Shown here piece after piece: positions 24,831 to 35,750 of a DNA stretch of 64,000 nucleotides. The DNA comes from Tetraselmis striata (taxonomy: Eukaryota > Chlorophyta > Chlorodendrophyceae > Chlorodendrales > Chlorodendraceae), in NCBI GenBank assembly GCA_006384855.1, contig VCJN01000841.1:186001-250000 (forward strand), given 5' to 3'. The position numbers and the translations under genes are program-made. Positions within the stretch are counted from its first letter, which is position 1. Every line of letters begins with the position of its first letter. The notes under the pieces are model-generated. The model had not been told where the DNA came from. It saw only the letters and a list, made by a program, of their open reading frames with translations, and searched no databases.

Positions 24831-25542
24831 GCTTGGCGGGCTGCTTGGCCTTCTTGGCCGGGGGCTCCGGGCTACTGCCCCCGTCGACGTCAACTGTCGA
24901 CGTCGGGGGGTCTGACACAACAAATGCGAAAGTCAGTATGCGTGTTGATGCTTGTCTCGGCGGCGGTGGCTGTGTAATCGAACAAGTGGGAAGTTCATTC
25001 GCCCAGCCTCCGCTTTTGTCCACCCGGCCTTGCGCTCTTTTAGCCAGTCCAGAATCAGTTTGTGAAGCCTCTCTTTCGCATCTATGGGGGATCTTGCAGC
25101 ATGGTAGTGCATGTGTTTATATTGCTGGTTTGGGCTGCTAGCAACAAGGTAGTGGCATCTGCCACCCGAGTGCGGGCGCGTCGGACTTCCTGTAGCGTCA
25201 CGTCGATCTTGAAGTGCCGAGTGGGAACCTCTTCCATCACATCCCACAGGTTTTCTTGAAGCATGCGGCTGCCACTGGACTCCCAAGTCACACGCCGCCT
25301 CTTCTTGCCCGAGGATATGGCGAGCTTGACGACTCACGCTCCACGACGACCACTGCAATGTGTTCAACGAGCGCAAAGGATAGGCTAGGGTCTAGGTCGT
25401 TCACTGCATATTCTAGCATGCGGCGCACGGTACGGGCCTCTAGCCAATCACGCTCTAGGCGATAGAGTACGGGCCTAGCGGAAAGCGCCATGCCGTCCCA
25501 CTTCACCTCCACCTTCACGGTGTGCGTGGTGGATACCGACAT
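24831..25542 (-). CDS. unrecognised protein-coding fragment (two frames)
   Basis: On the minus strand an 84-codon ORF from 25542 begins MSVSTTHTVKVEVKWDG and contains RLERDWLEARTVRRMLEYAV. After a frame change near 25300 coding-like sequence continues: SGKKRRRVTWESSGSRMLQE, NLWDVMEEVPTRHFKIDVTL, then (another frame) AKERLHKLILDWLKERKAGW and a PPAKKAKQPAKQ nuclear-localisation-like patch near 24830. Basic patches suggest a DNA- or nucleus-associated protein. I do not recognise the family. Frame changes could be introns (no convincing GT-AG pair found) or decay. It abuts repeat B copy 1, so it may be part of a transposable element. Confidence 0.4.
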
Positions 25543-26105
25543 GGTTTCAGCTATCCAAGCCGAAGGCTGGCGACGTCAGGTAGGCGTGGTTGTAGTAATA
25601 GACTGATAGATAGGTAATTGCGCTCGGGCCGACAACAACATGCCGGCCTAGCCGCGCGCGCCTGAGGCGGCGCCGGTGGAAGCAGTGCTTGTGAGCGTTG
25701 TGCGGTGCGCCGGTATGTACAACAGTACGGCGGTTAGGTGGAGCCGTTAAGCAAAGCGGGAAATACTAGCATCAAAACTTTGGGCCAAGCAGGGTCCGCT
25801 ATCAAATCCCCCCCCCCCCCCCCCCCCCCCCGTCCTGTTTTGAGCGAGATATGCACCTAAAACACACATTTTTTACTGGCCTTACCTGTATACCTCTGCG
25901 CTCATGTAATCTCTGGTTATACGGGGATATGGGTTTGCCTTTTCGGGTGGTTTCCTGATCGCCTTTTGCAGCTATCTCATGTAACTATATTATCCGGGGA
26001 TATTTTGTACGCAGTACGGGAATACGGGATATGGGACGCAGTACGGGGATATATAGAGGCGCGCAGTACGGGTATATAATCCTTACAGGTTGGCAGCGAC
26101 AAGGC
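25543..26105. other. intergenic with a 25-base C-run
   Basis: C-run at 25807-25831. One degenerate copy of the R2 motif (CGCCTTTTGCAGCTATCTCA) lies at 25944-25990. The tract GCAGTACGGGGATATA and variants of it repeat four times between 26010 and 26085. Confidence 0.5.
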
Positions 26106-26205
26106 GGTCGCCCACCCAGGGCTTTCCGTAACTGGATCGCTGTCTAAACGGCCGTCGTAGAGAAACTGCAGGGTTTCACTGTTGCCAGTTCCATCCCAGG
26201 GCGGG
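26106..26205 (-). repeat. R1 interspersed repeat, truncated copy
   Basis: The reverse complement carries the R1 blocks from the GGGA(C/T)AG(G/A)ACTGG start through CTACGACGGCCGTTTAG to CCTGGGTGGGCGACC, then stops. The 3' half present at 18650-18822 and 33471-33650 is missing. Confidence 0.7.
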
Positions 26206-27867
26206 CGGGGAAAAACGGTGTACTCAATATAGTATCTCGTTATGCCTCCATCCGCGCGTTTATTGAGCCTGCCACGGGCGCCACCCTTCCGGGACAAATG
26301 CACTTCTCGCTGATTACCACTACCTGCATACTACCTCACCACAGCTGGACAGTAGATATTAGTCTACTGTTAGTGGTCGCTACGGTACAGTACTGCTACT
26401 CCTCTCTCGCACCGGTTCTACTCGTACAAAGACTGGCGAGAGGCAACCGAGGCGGAGATAAGGAATACACCCCCGACGCACTCGACCTACTCATTGCTGG
26501 CGAAGGCCTTGCGAACTTGGCTCCAATGAACTACAAGCCAGCCGCTTCGACCCAGCAAGCACCGATGGCCATCGCCCCCCCGAGAGCTGCCTGTCGGCCG
26601 TCCTTCACCTTCCTCCTGTGTTGCGACAGGTGCCAGGTGCGAGACGCCTCACTTCATCGCTGCGGGTTCGCCCCGTGAAGTTCTTCAGCCTTGTTGGCTG
26701 CCCGTGCCTCCGATCTTGCTGCGTCGTGACCTTGGTCCTGGTGAACCTCGCGTATGCACAAGTGCATTCAAGCGGTGTTCAGTTTGAAGTGCAGGTCACC
26801 AGTGCAGCGTGTGACGGTATATCACGATAAATATCCCGCCCGCCTGGGGTTCAGTTTGGCACCGGCGCATCAGTCCCTACCGCCCCCCCTTTCTGGAAAC
26901 CCCTCCCGCCCCGCAGATGTGACATACCAGCAGCTACTTCGAAAATGATCTCCGCATACGCTTCCTAACTATTGGTATAAGCAACGCTAACGCTTTCGCT
27001 GCTGTCCTGCAGGCTGATCCGGCGAGCATCTTGACCTTCAACGACCGGCAGGTGAGGCCTTGTGCCGAGGCGGAGCGGGGCATTCCGTCGCTGCCTGTGC
27101 TGCAATGTCTATTCGATTTAATCTAGTCGCTACTCGGCGTAATACGGGTACCGACACTCGTACTCGCATTCCCAGCAATTTCTCCCAGGAAGGATTTACA
27201 GTGTATATTGTACATATAGACAGTCGTTATGTATGTATTGTACATATATAGTTACATGAGCTAGCTGTAAAAGACGATCAGGAAACCACCTGAAAATGAT
27301 TTACGGTATATTTACTCAAGGATTATGCATTTATTTGGCATACTAGCCAATTTGTCCAGCATGAGTTCGCACATGTACTGATCAGATGTTATCCATACGC
27401 ACAGATGTAAAATAATATATTTCGCACATAGTGTATTTTATTCGGATGAAACGTGTCTTGCCATATTTTGATAAAACGCGTTTGGCATTGATAGTGATAT
27501 CGAATCTCCACGGAGGCGGGAGACGCGCGATATTAACTTGTCAGGATTATAGTCAATGTTTAGCGACTATATTCGTCCAGTCTTTTTTATTGGTACGGGA
27601 AGCTCACTGCTCGCACTGGTACTCAGGACCTGAGCTGGTACCTGTACCCTCTGCCCGAATCCATTCGGTAGTTTCAATGCGAGTACAGTAACATATTTAA
27701 ATAGCAACGACTTATAACTACCGTAGTAATAGTCGCCGTTTTGTTCAATTGTATTTATCCTTTAGAGTAAATACAATGGCATCCGGATATTCGCGTAGTC
27801 GTCGTAGACATCGTCGCAATGCACGAATTACTGCTGCTGTTCGACAATCATCGCCATCCATCGGGAC

Positions 27868-27902
27868 AGGACATGACAGGACAGGACAGGACAGGACAGG
27901 GA
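27868..27902. repeat. GGACA pentanucleotide microsatellite
   Basis: About six near-perfect GGACA units followed by an A-run. No coding role seen. Confidence 0.85.
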
Positions 27903-28445
27903 AAAAAACGTCCAGTAACCCCGCAATGCGGTACGCGCGTCCCGCTGGTACTGGTACTGTAGTGCGAATTGAAAAGGCATTAGGAATACGAAACTAAGGA
28001 TTTATACCGAAAACTAATATATTTACAGGATTAGCGGGAAGCCTCGTTTCAATACGAATATATTTGATATAAAACTACCAACTAAAACTACTGTCCTTTT
28101 CTGGTGATTTTCTGATATCGCCTCCTGCAGCTAGCTCAACAGTTCCATATCACAAACATATGCCCAATAAATGTACATGCGGTATGACCAACACACAGTG
28201 GTATCACCGTGGCGAACTAGCAAGCGCCAACCGCAACACCGGGGGGCTTTCAGGGGGATGGAATATGAGAAGATATTCTCACGATAGGAGGATTTAATGA
28301 GGATTACTGTAGTCTCGCAGTGTGTCGTCATCCACGGATATCCCCCGCGCCCTTTTGACAGAGCGCGGCTATGCGGAGCTCATCCCTCCTTACACTGCCT
28401 GCGCGCTGGCATCAAACCAGTACCAATAGCGACCAGTACCAATCG

Positions 28446-28515
28446 CTACCTTTCTGATTGCCTTTTACTTTGGTGATTTCCGATATCGCCTTCTGCTGCT
28501 AGCTCATGTAATTAA
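28446..28515 (+). repeat. R2 motif copy
   Basis: Contains CTGATTGCCTTTTACTTTGG, TGATTTCCGATATCGCCTTC and TGCTGCTAGCTCATGTAATT. It differs at very few positions from the two identical copies at 50208-50279 and 50357-50428. Confidence 0.8.
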
Positions 28516-28577
28516 TACCAGTACCAATCGCTACCTATACCTATACCTTTTCTAATTCTAGGGAACTACCCTTTTTG

Positions 28578-29085
28578 TAATTCACACCAATCGCTACCTA
28601 TACCAGTACCAGCCGCTTTTTGGCGGCTTGATGTGTTGATTTTCTAGTCCTACATTTAGCAGTGGGTGGATTTGTTGCTGCCCATTTTGTAATTCACACC
28701 AGTACCAGCCGCTTTTAGGCGGCTTGCTGCGTTGATTTTCTAGTACTACTTTTTGTAATAGTCGCATTTTTTACTGCCTTTTTTGTGATTCACACCAGTA
28801 CCAGCTGTACCAGCGATGCGGGCCGCTTTTAGGCGGCTTGCAGTCTTGATTTTTAAGTACTACTTTGAGTAAGTAGGTGGATTTGTTACTGCCCTTTTTG
28901 TAATTCACACCAATATCAGCTTTGTTTTTGAAGTTGCCCGTATGGAACTTTCTACTTAGCGGTACTTTCTCTTAATTAAAACTTGCGCCTTTGTGATCCA
29001 ATCGAGTACTCGTCGTAGATTTAGCGGTTGTGGATTTGTTATCGGCTTTTTGTAATTCATACCAGTGCTCGTAGTAAATGTACAA
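28578..29085 (+). repeat. five-unit tandem array, about 95-150 bp per unit
   Basis: Units start at about 28578, 28685, 28780, 28898 and 29049, each with TTTTTGTAATTCACACCA or a close variant, followed in the first three by CAGTACCAGC and a small stem-loop GCCGCTTTTAGGCGGC. Unit ends share GTTGATTTTCTAGTACTAC. The last two units have diverged and lost the stem-loop. Confidence 0.75.
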
Positions 29086-31305
29086 AATCGCGCACGTGCG
29101 AGCATTTATCGTAGTTCTATCTTACGTACGACCAGGTCCTCGGATCGAATCGTACAGGTGCCGACTCAATATCATTAGGCCATAATAATTAAGACCGCGC
29201 GTTGCGCCCACTTGATGTGTACCACCTGATTTGAAAGAATATATTACGAATACAGAACGAAATAAATACAGTGTCACTCGACCCCCTCAATGGGTAGCTA
29301 CCTCCGTCTAACTCTTTCCACCTGCGTATAATTCAAATCAAGCTCGTCCATACCAGGCACCGGCCGATTCCAGGTGGACGACGAAGCTTTATATGTAGAT
29401 GAGATATATATGTCTGTACGGTCGGTGATATACCGTACAGGTCCCTTTAGCCTCTGGGTGCGGCGGCAACTCGGCACCCGTATCAACTCGACAAGTTGCT
29501 GCTTCCTGGCAATTGCTCATCTTAACACGTAGGCTTTACCTGCCCTGGAAGCCCATCGCGGTTATTTATAAGGATTATATATTTATTAACCGGAATATCA
29601 ATATACCAGTAGACATTTCACTGTATATGAGCGACTGCTGCAAATAACGCGTCCGCCGGTTCCGCGTCGTTTCGCAAGATTACTGCAGACGAATACAACT
29701 AAGCAGTAACTCCATGCCACGTGGGAGTACCGGCCCGGATCCTGTACTGTACAAACAATCAAATGGTCGCTAGTAGCGACTACAGGTAGTCATCATCGCT
29801 ATCCAGACGAGGTAGGATGACGACGACGACGACGACGGCTGCGATTACCGGTGCCAGTACGGTCACTCGTACACAGTACTGGTACATCTTTGAATATACA
29901 CAGTCGCTACAGCACATCGAAAAACCCTAAAACCTCTAGAATATGTAGAATATACTCCTTATGTGCATGTCGGGGGTATGCGGGGGAACAGACCTATGCG
30001 AGTACAGCAGTGGCATACTCCCCCCCCCCCCCCCCCCCCCCCCCGCGCCGCGCCGCCGCGGCTCCGCCCTTTTGTCTGTTGCTAGTACCTGTTCTGGGCT
30101 TTCATACCGAATAAATGCTTGCTGACCGCCTGACCTGGCCTGCTGGAAGTATAGCGCAATCTAAGGAGCCTCATTATAGCTAATCCTTAGTGATGTGCTA
30201 TGCGCGCACCTGTGCTGATGCCGATGCATCTATATTTGCCATCATTCTCAGGCTCAAATTTGGCTTATTTGTGCTTATTGCTATAATGTTTGCTATATTC
30301 ATTCCGCAATAGTAGTTCGGTGCCTTTCTTCTTCATTCGACCAGCGGCACGGCGGGTTCTTATTCGCTATGTTAGCAAGATCTATTAGTTATTACCACAT
30401 CCGCACTCATTACTGTATGTGTCCTCGTTTATAGAGCAAGTCGAAGTTTGTCAAGGTGCCTCTAACGCCGTACCCTAGCATGCCCATTTTGTGATGCATG
30501 CGTACCGTTGCCGATGTGTGTTGAATTCATACACACCGTCTGCCATAATCACGCTTTGGATTCTGTGGCTTATGGTCATTTTTCAACCCCCGTAAAGAGA
30601 GAAATCTATATTTTTCTGGAAATATATCAGAATACTCAGCAAACTGCACTGGTATTCTGGCTCATTGCTGTAAAATAATCCATTATTTTCCGCAAACTCA
30701 ATCAAATGTTACAGTACATGACAGTAAAAACGATATGGTGATGCCTCCTTCTGGCCTTACGTGGGTACAACTGCTTAGTTGTGTACGCACAGGCCCAGCA
30801 CCTGTCCTTGCCACTCGCATGACCTGCGAAACAGGGAGTAGCTGCAACGGGGCACCCACCCTGTGTGCATAAGTGCGCTCCTCCAGACGAGAGAGCACAG
30901 AGCGCTTGGAGGCATACGGAGGTAGATAATGGGATGGGGAAGAGGTGGCTGATCCTTTGCATGCGCACCTGCTCTGTGTGGCCATGCAGCTGCTCTGCAA
31001 GACGTGCGATGTGGCTGTGCATGCCGGGAAGTCCGAGCTGGAAGCGCCCCGGTTTAAGATCAATGGTGAGCCGCAATCTCAAGCGAATGCGGTATACACC
31101 AGCATGCAGTTACAATGATACAGCACAGTGTTTGGGGAGTCCGCTTATGCCACACATCACGAGACTTCGTTTCTGTCTGAATACCCTTATCGCCGGATGT
31201 GTGGCGTTCCCAGCCAAGTGTCTACCAAAGCTCGCGGCGGCGGCGCGGAATAACAGCCAGCCGGCGGCGGCAAGGCCTCCCACTCTGCCCTCCCCACCCA
31301 AAGCC

Positions 31306-32224
31306 ATGCTTGAGGCAGACGATGACCTGCTGATGGACCTTGAAGCCCCGCAGCCGGCCCCGGGTGGCCAGCTCATCGACTTTGAGTGGTGGCCAGGTGC
31401 AGCCCCGTCCAGCTTGTGTGGGGCTGCTCTCAGCTGCCCCTCCCCCCCCCCCCTCTCCCCCTCTCAATCCCTCCCTGTGACCCGACCCTTGCGCTTTTCC
31501 CATCGGGCTCAACATGTGATACACGTACGTTGCAGGCTCCCTGGCACCTCCAGACGCGAACCAGCCGGACAGGAGCGCGGCCAGCTCTGCTTGCCAGGAC
31601 GCGGACCCCCCTATACAGCAGGAGGCCCTATACAGCGCTCTCAACGCTCCGATGATCCACACGTACACCATAGCGGGCCCAGAGCAAACCGCCGGGTTCC
31701 CCCTCTTCAGCCCGGAGCCGCCGCAGTCGCCGGTGCGCTCCGACTATTCCTCCGGGCAGTCCACCTGCTGCAGCAACGGCGATGGCTTCCCTGCTGCAGC
31801 CAACCCCTTCTTGCAGCCTGTCGGCACTTCGCTGCTGGACTCAGGTGCTGCTGATATGCCGAGCGAGTCGTTTGTGCGCATGTGTGTGCACTGCGGCGTG
31901 ACCAAGACCCCGCAGTGGCGGGCCGGCCCACTGGGGCAGAAGACCCTCTGCAACGCATGCGGTGTGCGCTTCAAGGCGGGAAGGCTCACCCCTGTCGTGA
32001 GCTATCCGCCCCCAGGATACCCCTCTGGGGCCGTTGCCGCCCTTACTGCCATTCCCAAGTCCGGGGCCTCCCTCGCTGCCAAGAAGGTGGCGCCCAGCAA
32101 GCCTGGCATCACAAAGCGGAAGCACCAGCTGGGCACAGCCCCGCGCAACGGCGTGCACCCTTTGTCACCGGCCTTGCCCACCGATCCCAAAAAGGCAAAA
32201 AGCATCGCCTGCAGCGACCTATAG
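31306..32224 (+). CDS. GATA-type zinc-finger transcription factor (2 exons)
   Basis: Exons 31306-31396 and 31536-32224 join in phase 1 to give 259 aa. One zinc finger begins near residue 147: [16 protein letters not shown], then [14 protein letters not shown], i.e. C-X2-C-X18-C-X2-C with TPQWR and LCNACG. The X18 loop is the usual spacing of plant GATA factors; animal and fungal fingers mostly have X17. These proteins bind (A/T)GATA(A/G) DNA in the nucleus. The N-terminus is acidic ([15 protein letters not shown]), a possible activation region. The C-terminal part is Pro/Ala/Lys-rich with ITKRKHQ as a likely nuclear signal. A C-run lies in the intron. Upstream in-frame codons exist and an additional 5' exon cannot be excluded, so the start is provisional. 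Confidence 0.85.
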
Positions 32225-33470
32225 TAAAGCACGCAGAGATGGGCGTAGACAGCATCCCCTGGAACCTTCACTGGGAAGCATCATGCTCACTGTGCCGATG
32301 GCATGAGGCTCCTAGGGCGCCGTACATATCGCATTATCCAATATACAACAAATTACATACAAAAAGTAGCTCCCCTTTGTTCTTTTTAATCAGCCATGCG
32401 ACAACTATACAACAACTTTTTTTGGCAAACTATCTACGTTACGCGTGCGCATAGGCACAGCGATATATATATGTATACATCTGGCACATCGATCAAGATG
32501 CGGAGTGCCAGGATAGAAACCAGCACTGCCACCAGGGCTGAGAGGTATAGATAGACGGCGGCACGCCATGTAATCGAGAACATGTGAAGCCGGCAGCACA
32601 AACTTCAAAATGAGACTTGCAACGTTGTGATTGGTTGCTCTTTGACGCAGAAGCCGAGTTGCTCTCAGGGCCTGCGACTCAGCTGCCATGCGGGACTTGC
32701 ATGCTATTTGCTAGGCTGACAATCGATACTACCTCTAATTGGATTTCCAGCCCCTCCAACTCCAGTGCAACCATGTGTCCATGCATGAGAATGTTATTAC
32801 GCTATATATTATGATTATGTGGTAGTAAGTTAGTCATATTATAGTACCACACACGCAAAATCATGTCATTGCAGCCATTGCGAGTAGGGACCCCATGGTA
32901 GAGAGTGCTCATGATGTGATATAAGGTCAATGCATCACCGCCGAGTGTAATGTGTGCGCTGCTACTGCCATTGTGCCACTGCCACTGCCACTGTCGCTGC
33001 TATTGTGGCACCGGCAGCGCATGGATGGGGTGCATCCAGGTCGGCAAAGCCGGGGCTGCGGGGATACAGCACGCCCATGTTTTGATATCAGCACGGACAT
33101 TCTGCGTGTGTTTCACTGACGTGGTCGCCCATAGTGTACACATGTAGATATCGATATAAACATAGATATAGATGGAGGTATAGATAGGTATATATGTATA
33201 GATATGAATCTAAAGATACATCGATACAGCATATAGATAGATATGGGTCGTATATGTTATTACGCCAATTATGGCGTTGGGCCCTCCCGCACATAGGCTT
33301 TTTTGTTGCACATGTATCGCACTCCCAAGATGCTTTGCTCCGCGAGATGTGGCTTGCCCCAATTCGCATTACTCGAATGGGCCGACGGCCAAACGGGTAG
33401 TGCGGGCCTTTCGTGGTCAATGCCGGGTGTTTTGATGGCAATGTTCTAGACGGCAATCCAACAGTGTTGG
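32225..33470. other. intergenic, no gene seen
   Basis: Likely 3' UTR of the GATA gene followed by non-coding DNA. A degenerate GATA/TATC low-complexity tract runs from 33145 to 33250. Confidence 0.45.
33145..33250. repeat. degenerate GATA-type low-complexity tract
   Basis: Many imperfect units of ATAGATAT, GATATA and TAGATAG across about 100 bp. It could offer GATA-like sites, but the composition alone explains it. Confidence 0.7.
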
Positions 33471-33650
33471 ACATTCCATCGCTGGCCTTCAATTAGTCTT
33501 GCATAATGCTTTGGCAGTTTGCTTGATGAGCATAACGGAGCGTCGCCCACCCAGGGCTTTCCGCAATTCGATCGCTGCCTAAACGGCCGTTGTAGAGGGT
33601 TCTGCAAGGGTTTCACTGTTGCCAGTCCTGTCCCGGGGGCGAGAACAAAA
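33471..33650 (-). repeat. R1 interspersed repeat, near full length
   Basis: The reverse complement reads CCCCCGGGACAGGACTGGCA, then GTGAAACCCTTGCAG, CTACAACGGCCGTTTAGGCA, GAAAGCCCTGGGTGGGCGAC, CGCTCCGTTATG and GCAAGACTAATTGAAGGCCA. Together with 18650-18822 this defines the R1 repeat at about 175 bp. Confidence 0.75.
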
Positions 33651-33674
33651 TGTTCGATACACACATACATAATA

Positions 33675-33850
33675 CTAGTAATCCTTGCACCCTGTTCTGC
33701 AATTTGCCATACCCTGATTTGCACCCTGTTTTGGGACTACACCCTGCTTTGCAATCTGCCACTGCTCGGGATTGCACTCTGTTTTGCAATAGCCGGGTTG
33801 GAAGCCGTTCTGCAAATAAAGTCAGAATTGTGCCCTGTTCAGCAATGTTC
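33675..33850 (+). repeat. imperfect tandem repeat of a CCCTGTTTTGCAAT-type unit
   Basis: The phrase (A/G)(C/T)(A/C)CCTG(T/C)T(T/C)TGCAAT recurs about seven times at 20-35 bp spacing. No reading frame is shared between units, so a coding repeat is unlikely. Confidence 0.6.
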
Positions 33851-34277
33851 ACCATAATATTTACAGAATGTGTAAATATTATTTTACCTTACCTTGAATT
33901 TATTATGATGCTTATTACTACGTGTACGCGAGTAAAGCGGCCGGCCGGGGCGCGGGGGTTTCGCTGCTGCGCTGACGCGTACGAACCGCGAAGTTACTCG
34001 TTATCTTTCCGTTTATAATGCGTATCCTGATCTATCAGTTTGTGGTCATTATAATGCTGGTGCTCCTGCGCTGCTGCGACCGCGCCCGCGCCGGCGGAAC
34101 CCGTTACCCTGCCTCCTGCCATATAGCATCACTCACCAGCTTACCAGCGGTGAAGCACCTCTCCACCAGGGATACCAGACCAGGAGAGGCTGCAGGCGTG
34201 TCAGTGGCCCGCCCTGACCGTCACCCAGGTATCGTGGATCCACCGCGTCGGAGTCACAGGGCAGCGGTCGCGTCGTT

Positions 34278-35750
34278 GTGCAGGCGGCGACTATGGCACG
34301 GCGAAGTGCATCGCGGCCGGTCAGCACGCATATCACGGCGATGCTGACCGCCATGATGGGGCTTGCGCTGGTGCTGGCCATGCACGTTGTCCACGTGGAG
34401 GTTGGGTGGCTCCCGCACTCCCGGCGTGAGCCGCAAACGAAAAATATGCGGGTTACCATAACCTCGCGGTCGTCTGCAAGCGGAAGCGCGCGGCTGAGTG
34501 TCCGGCTGGTCACATCGCGCACGGCGACGGCGGTCGACGATGGGGGCGGCGTGGACGAACCGCCGCCGGTCCCGCCGGAGCAACCATCATCGACCGACCC
34601 CGCAGGGCGCCAGCGCCACACCAAGTGGTACAAGAGCATGGCTAGGAACGCGCGGCGGCAGGAGAACCTGGAGAAGCATATGAACGGCAGCCTCCCTCCG
34701 ATCCAACCCGCCTTCGAATTCCGCCGAAGCGGACTACCGGGAGGACTGAGCGCGCCCGACCCACCCGGCGAGCCTCCCATCCACCTGCTTGGCAAGGTCA
34801 ACCTGCACCTCAACCAGGCGCAGTTCGATCGCGACGGCACACGAGGCGGGATCCGACCCGGCCGGCAGCGAAACGGGCGCTTCATTTCTGCTTCGCTCAC
34901 CTACCCCATCATCGGCCCGAACGGCACCGCCGTGCAGTCGCACTTTTCGTTCAACCCCGCGGACGTGTACTTTGTCCCGCCGGAGCAACTCAACCTTCAG
35001 TTCAGCCGCTGCGCAGTGGTGGGGAACTCCGCCACCCTGCTGCGGCGCGAATACGGGCTGGAGATTGATGGCCACGACATGGTACTGCGGATGAACTACG
35101 CCCCGGTGGCTGGCTATGAGCGGCACGTTGGAAGCGTGACCACCTTTGACATGGTCAATTCCAAGCACGCGAGCGAGCTGTCTCAACGGGTGGTCGATGC
35201 GTTCCACGAAGGCCGCCCGATGCTAGACGAGAGCCGCAATCTCACGAGCTTGGTGCTGTTCGAGGCCAGCAACTGGAGGCGCAACTACTACACCTACAGC
35301 CGTCTGCTCCAGAAGCTGCGGTCGCCACAGCTGCTCATCCTTTCGCCCGACTTTTTCAACGCGGCGGAGGTCCTCTGGCAGCGGGTGTCGAGCCGGTGGC
35401 CGGATCTGGCGCAGAGCTGCGACCGGCGCGTGCACAGCACGGAGCTGGGCTTCCGCACCGCGGGCGCGGGCTGTCGTGAGATGGGGCTGTGCGAGGACGG
35501 GGAGCAGCACGGCGCGCCGAGCCGCGCCTGCAAGCCTCCCTCCGGCTTCGCGAGCGTCGTGTTTGCGGCGCAGCTGTGCAACAGCATCACGTTGTACGGC
35601 TTCGAGAATGTGACCGCCGCGGCCTTCAACTACACCTCTCATTACTTTGACGACGAGCCCGCCAACCTGGCCGCCCACTCGTACGTCCTTACGCAAACCA
35701 TCCTGCACCATCTGGCCAGCATCTACCCCATCGACATTCGAGGCGCCTGA
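34278..35750 (+). CDS. sialyltransferase-like glycosyltransferase, GT29 family, intronless
   Basis: A 490-aa type II membrane protein: short basic N-terminus, one membrane anchor (about residues 12-35, MLTAMMGLALVLAMHVVHV), a Pro/Arg-rich stem, then the catalytic domain. Sialyl motif L starts at about residue 245 (CAVVGNSATLL, then LEIDGHDMVLRMNYAPVAGY). Motif S lies near 420 (PPSGFASVVFAAQLCNSITL). Motif III reads SHYFDDE. In the place of motif VS the sequence is AAHSYVLTQTI: the His is present but the Glu expected five residues later is Thr. GT29 enzymes transfer sialic acid from CMP-sialic acid, in the Golgi; plant and algal relatives may use another sugar such as Kdo (inference). Four N-glycosylation sequons are visible. 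Starting at the second Met (34293) would also keep the anchor. It is the only intact gene here without introns. Confidence 0.85.
   Translation: MQAATMARRSASRPVSTHITAMLTAMMGLALVLAMHVVHVEVGWLPHSRREPQTKNMRVTITSRSSASGSARLSVRLVTSRTATAVDDGGGVDEPPPVPPEQPSSTDPAGRQRHTKWYKSMARNARRQENLEKHMNGSLPPIQPAFEFRRSGLPGGLSAPDPPGEPPIHLLGKVNLHLNQAQFDRDGTRGGIRPGRQRNGRFISASLTYPIIGPNGTAVQSHFSFNPADVYFVPPEQLNLQFSRCAVVGNSATLLRREYGLEIDGHDMVLRMNYAPVAGYERHVGSVTTFDMVNSKHASELSQRVVDAFHEGRPMLDESRNLTSLVLFEASNWRRNYYTYSRLLQKLRSPQLLILSPDFFNAAEVLWQRVSSRWPDLAQSCDRRVHSTELGFRTAGAGCREMGLCEDGEQHGAPSRACKPPSGFASVVFAAQLCNSITLYGFENVTAAAFNYTSHYFDDEPANLAAHSYVLTQTILHHLASIYPIDIRGA

Larger units (their letters stand above)
26206..31305. other. AT-rich gene-poor region
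   Basis: About 5 kb without a supported gene. Base composition from 26.9 to 30.7 kb is clearly more AT-rich than the rest of the window. It holds GGACA pentamer repeats (27871-27901), scattered R2 motifs (28094-28140, 28446-28515), a five-unit tandem array (28578-29085), a short GAC repeat (29819-29836) and a C-run (30021-30044). Short open stretches on both strands look random. Confidence 0.5.

Noticed and set aside
30698..31082. Open stretches on both strands upstream of the GATA gene
   Set aside because: No recognisable motif on either strand and no phase-compatible link to the GATA exon; could only be a 5' exon if RNA shows it.
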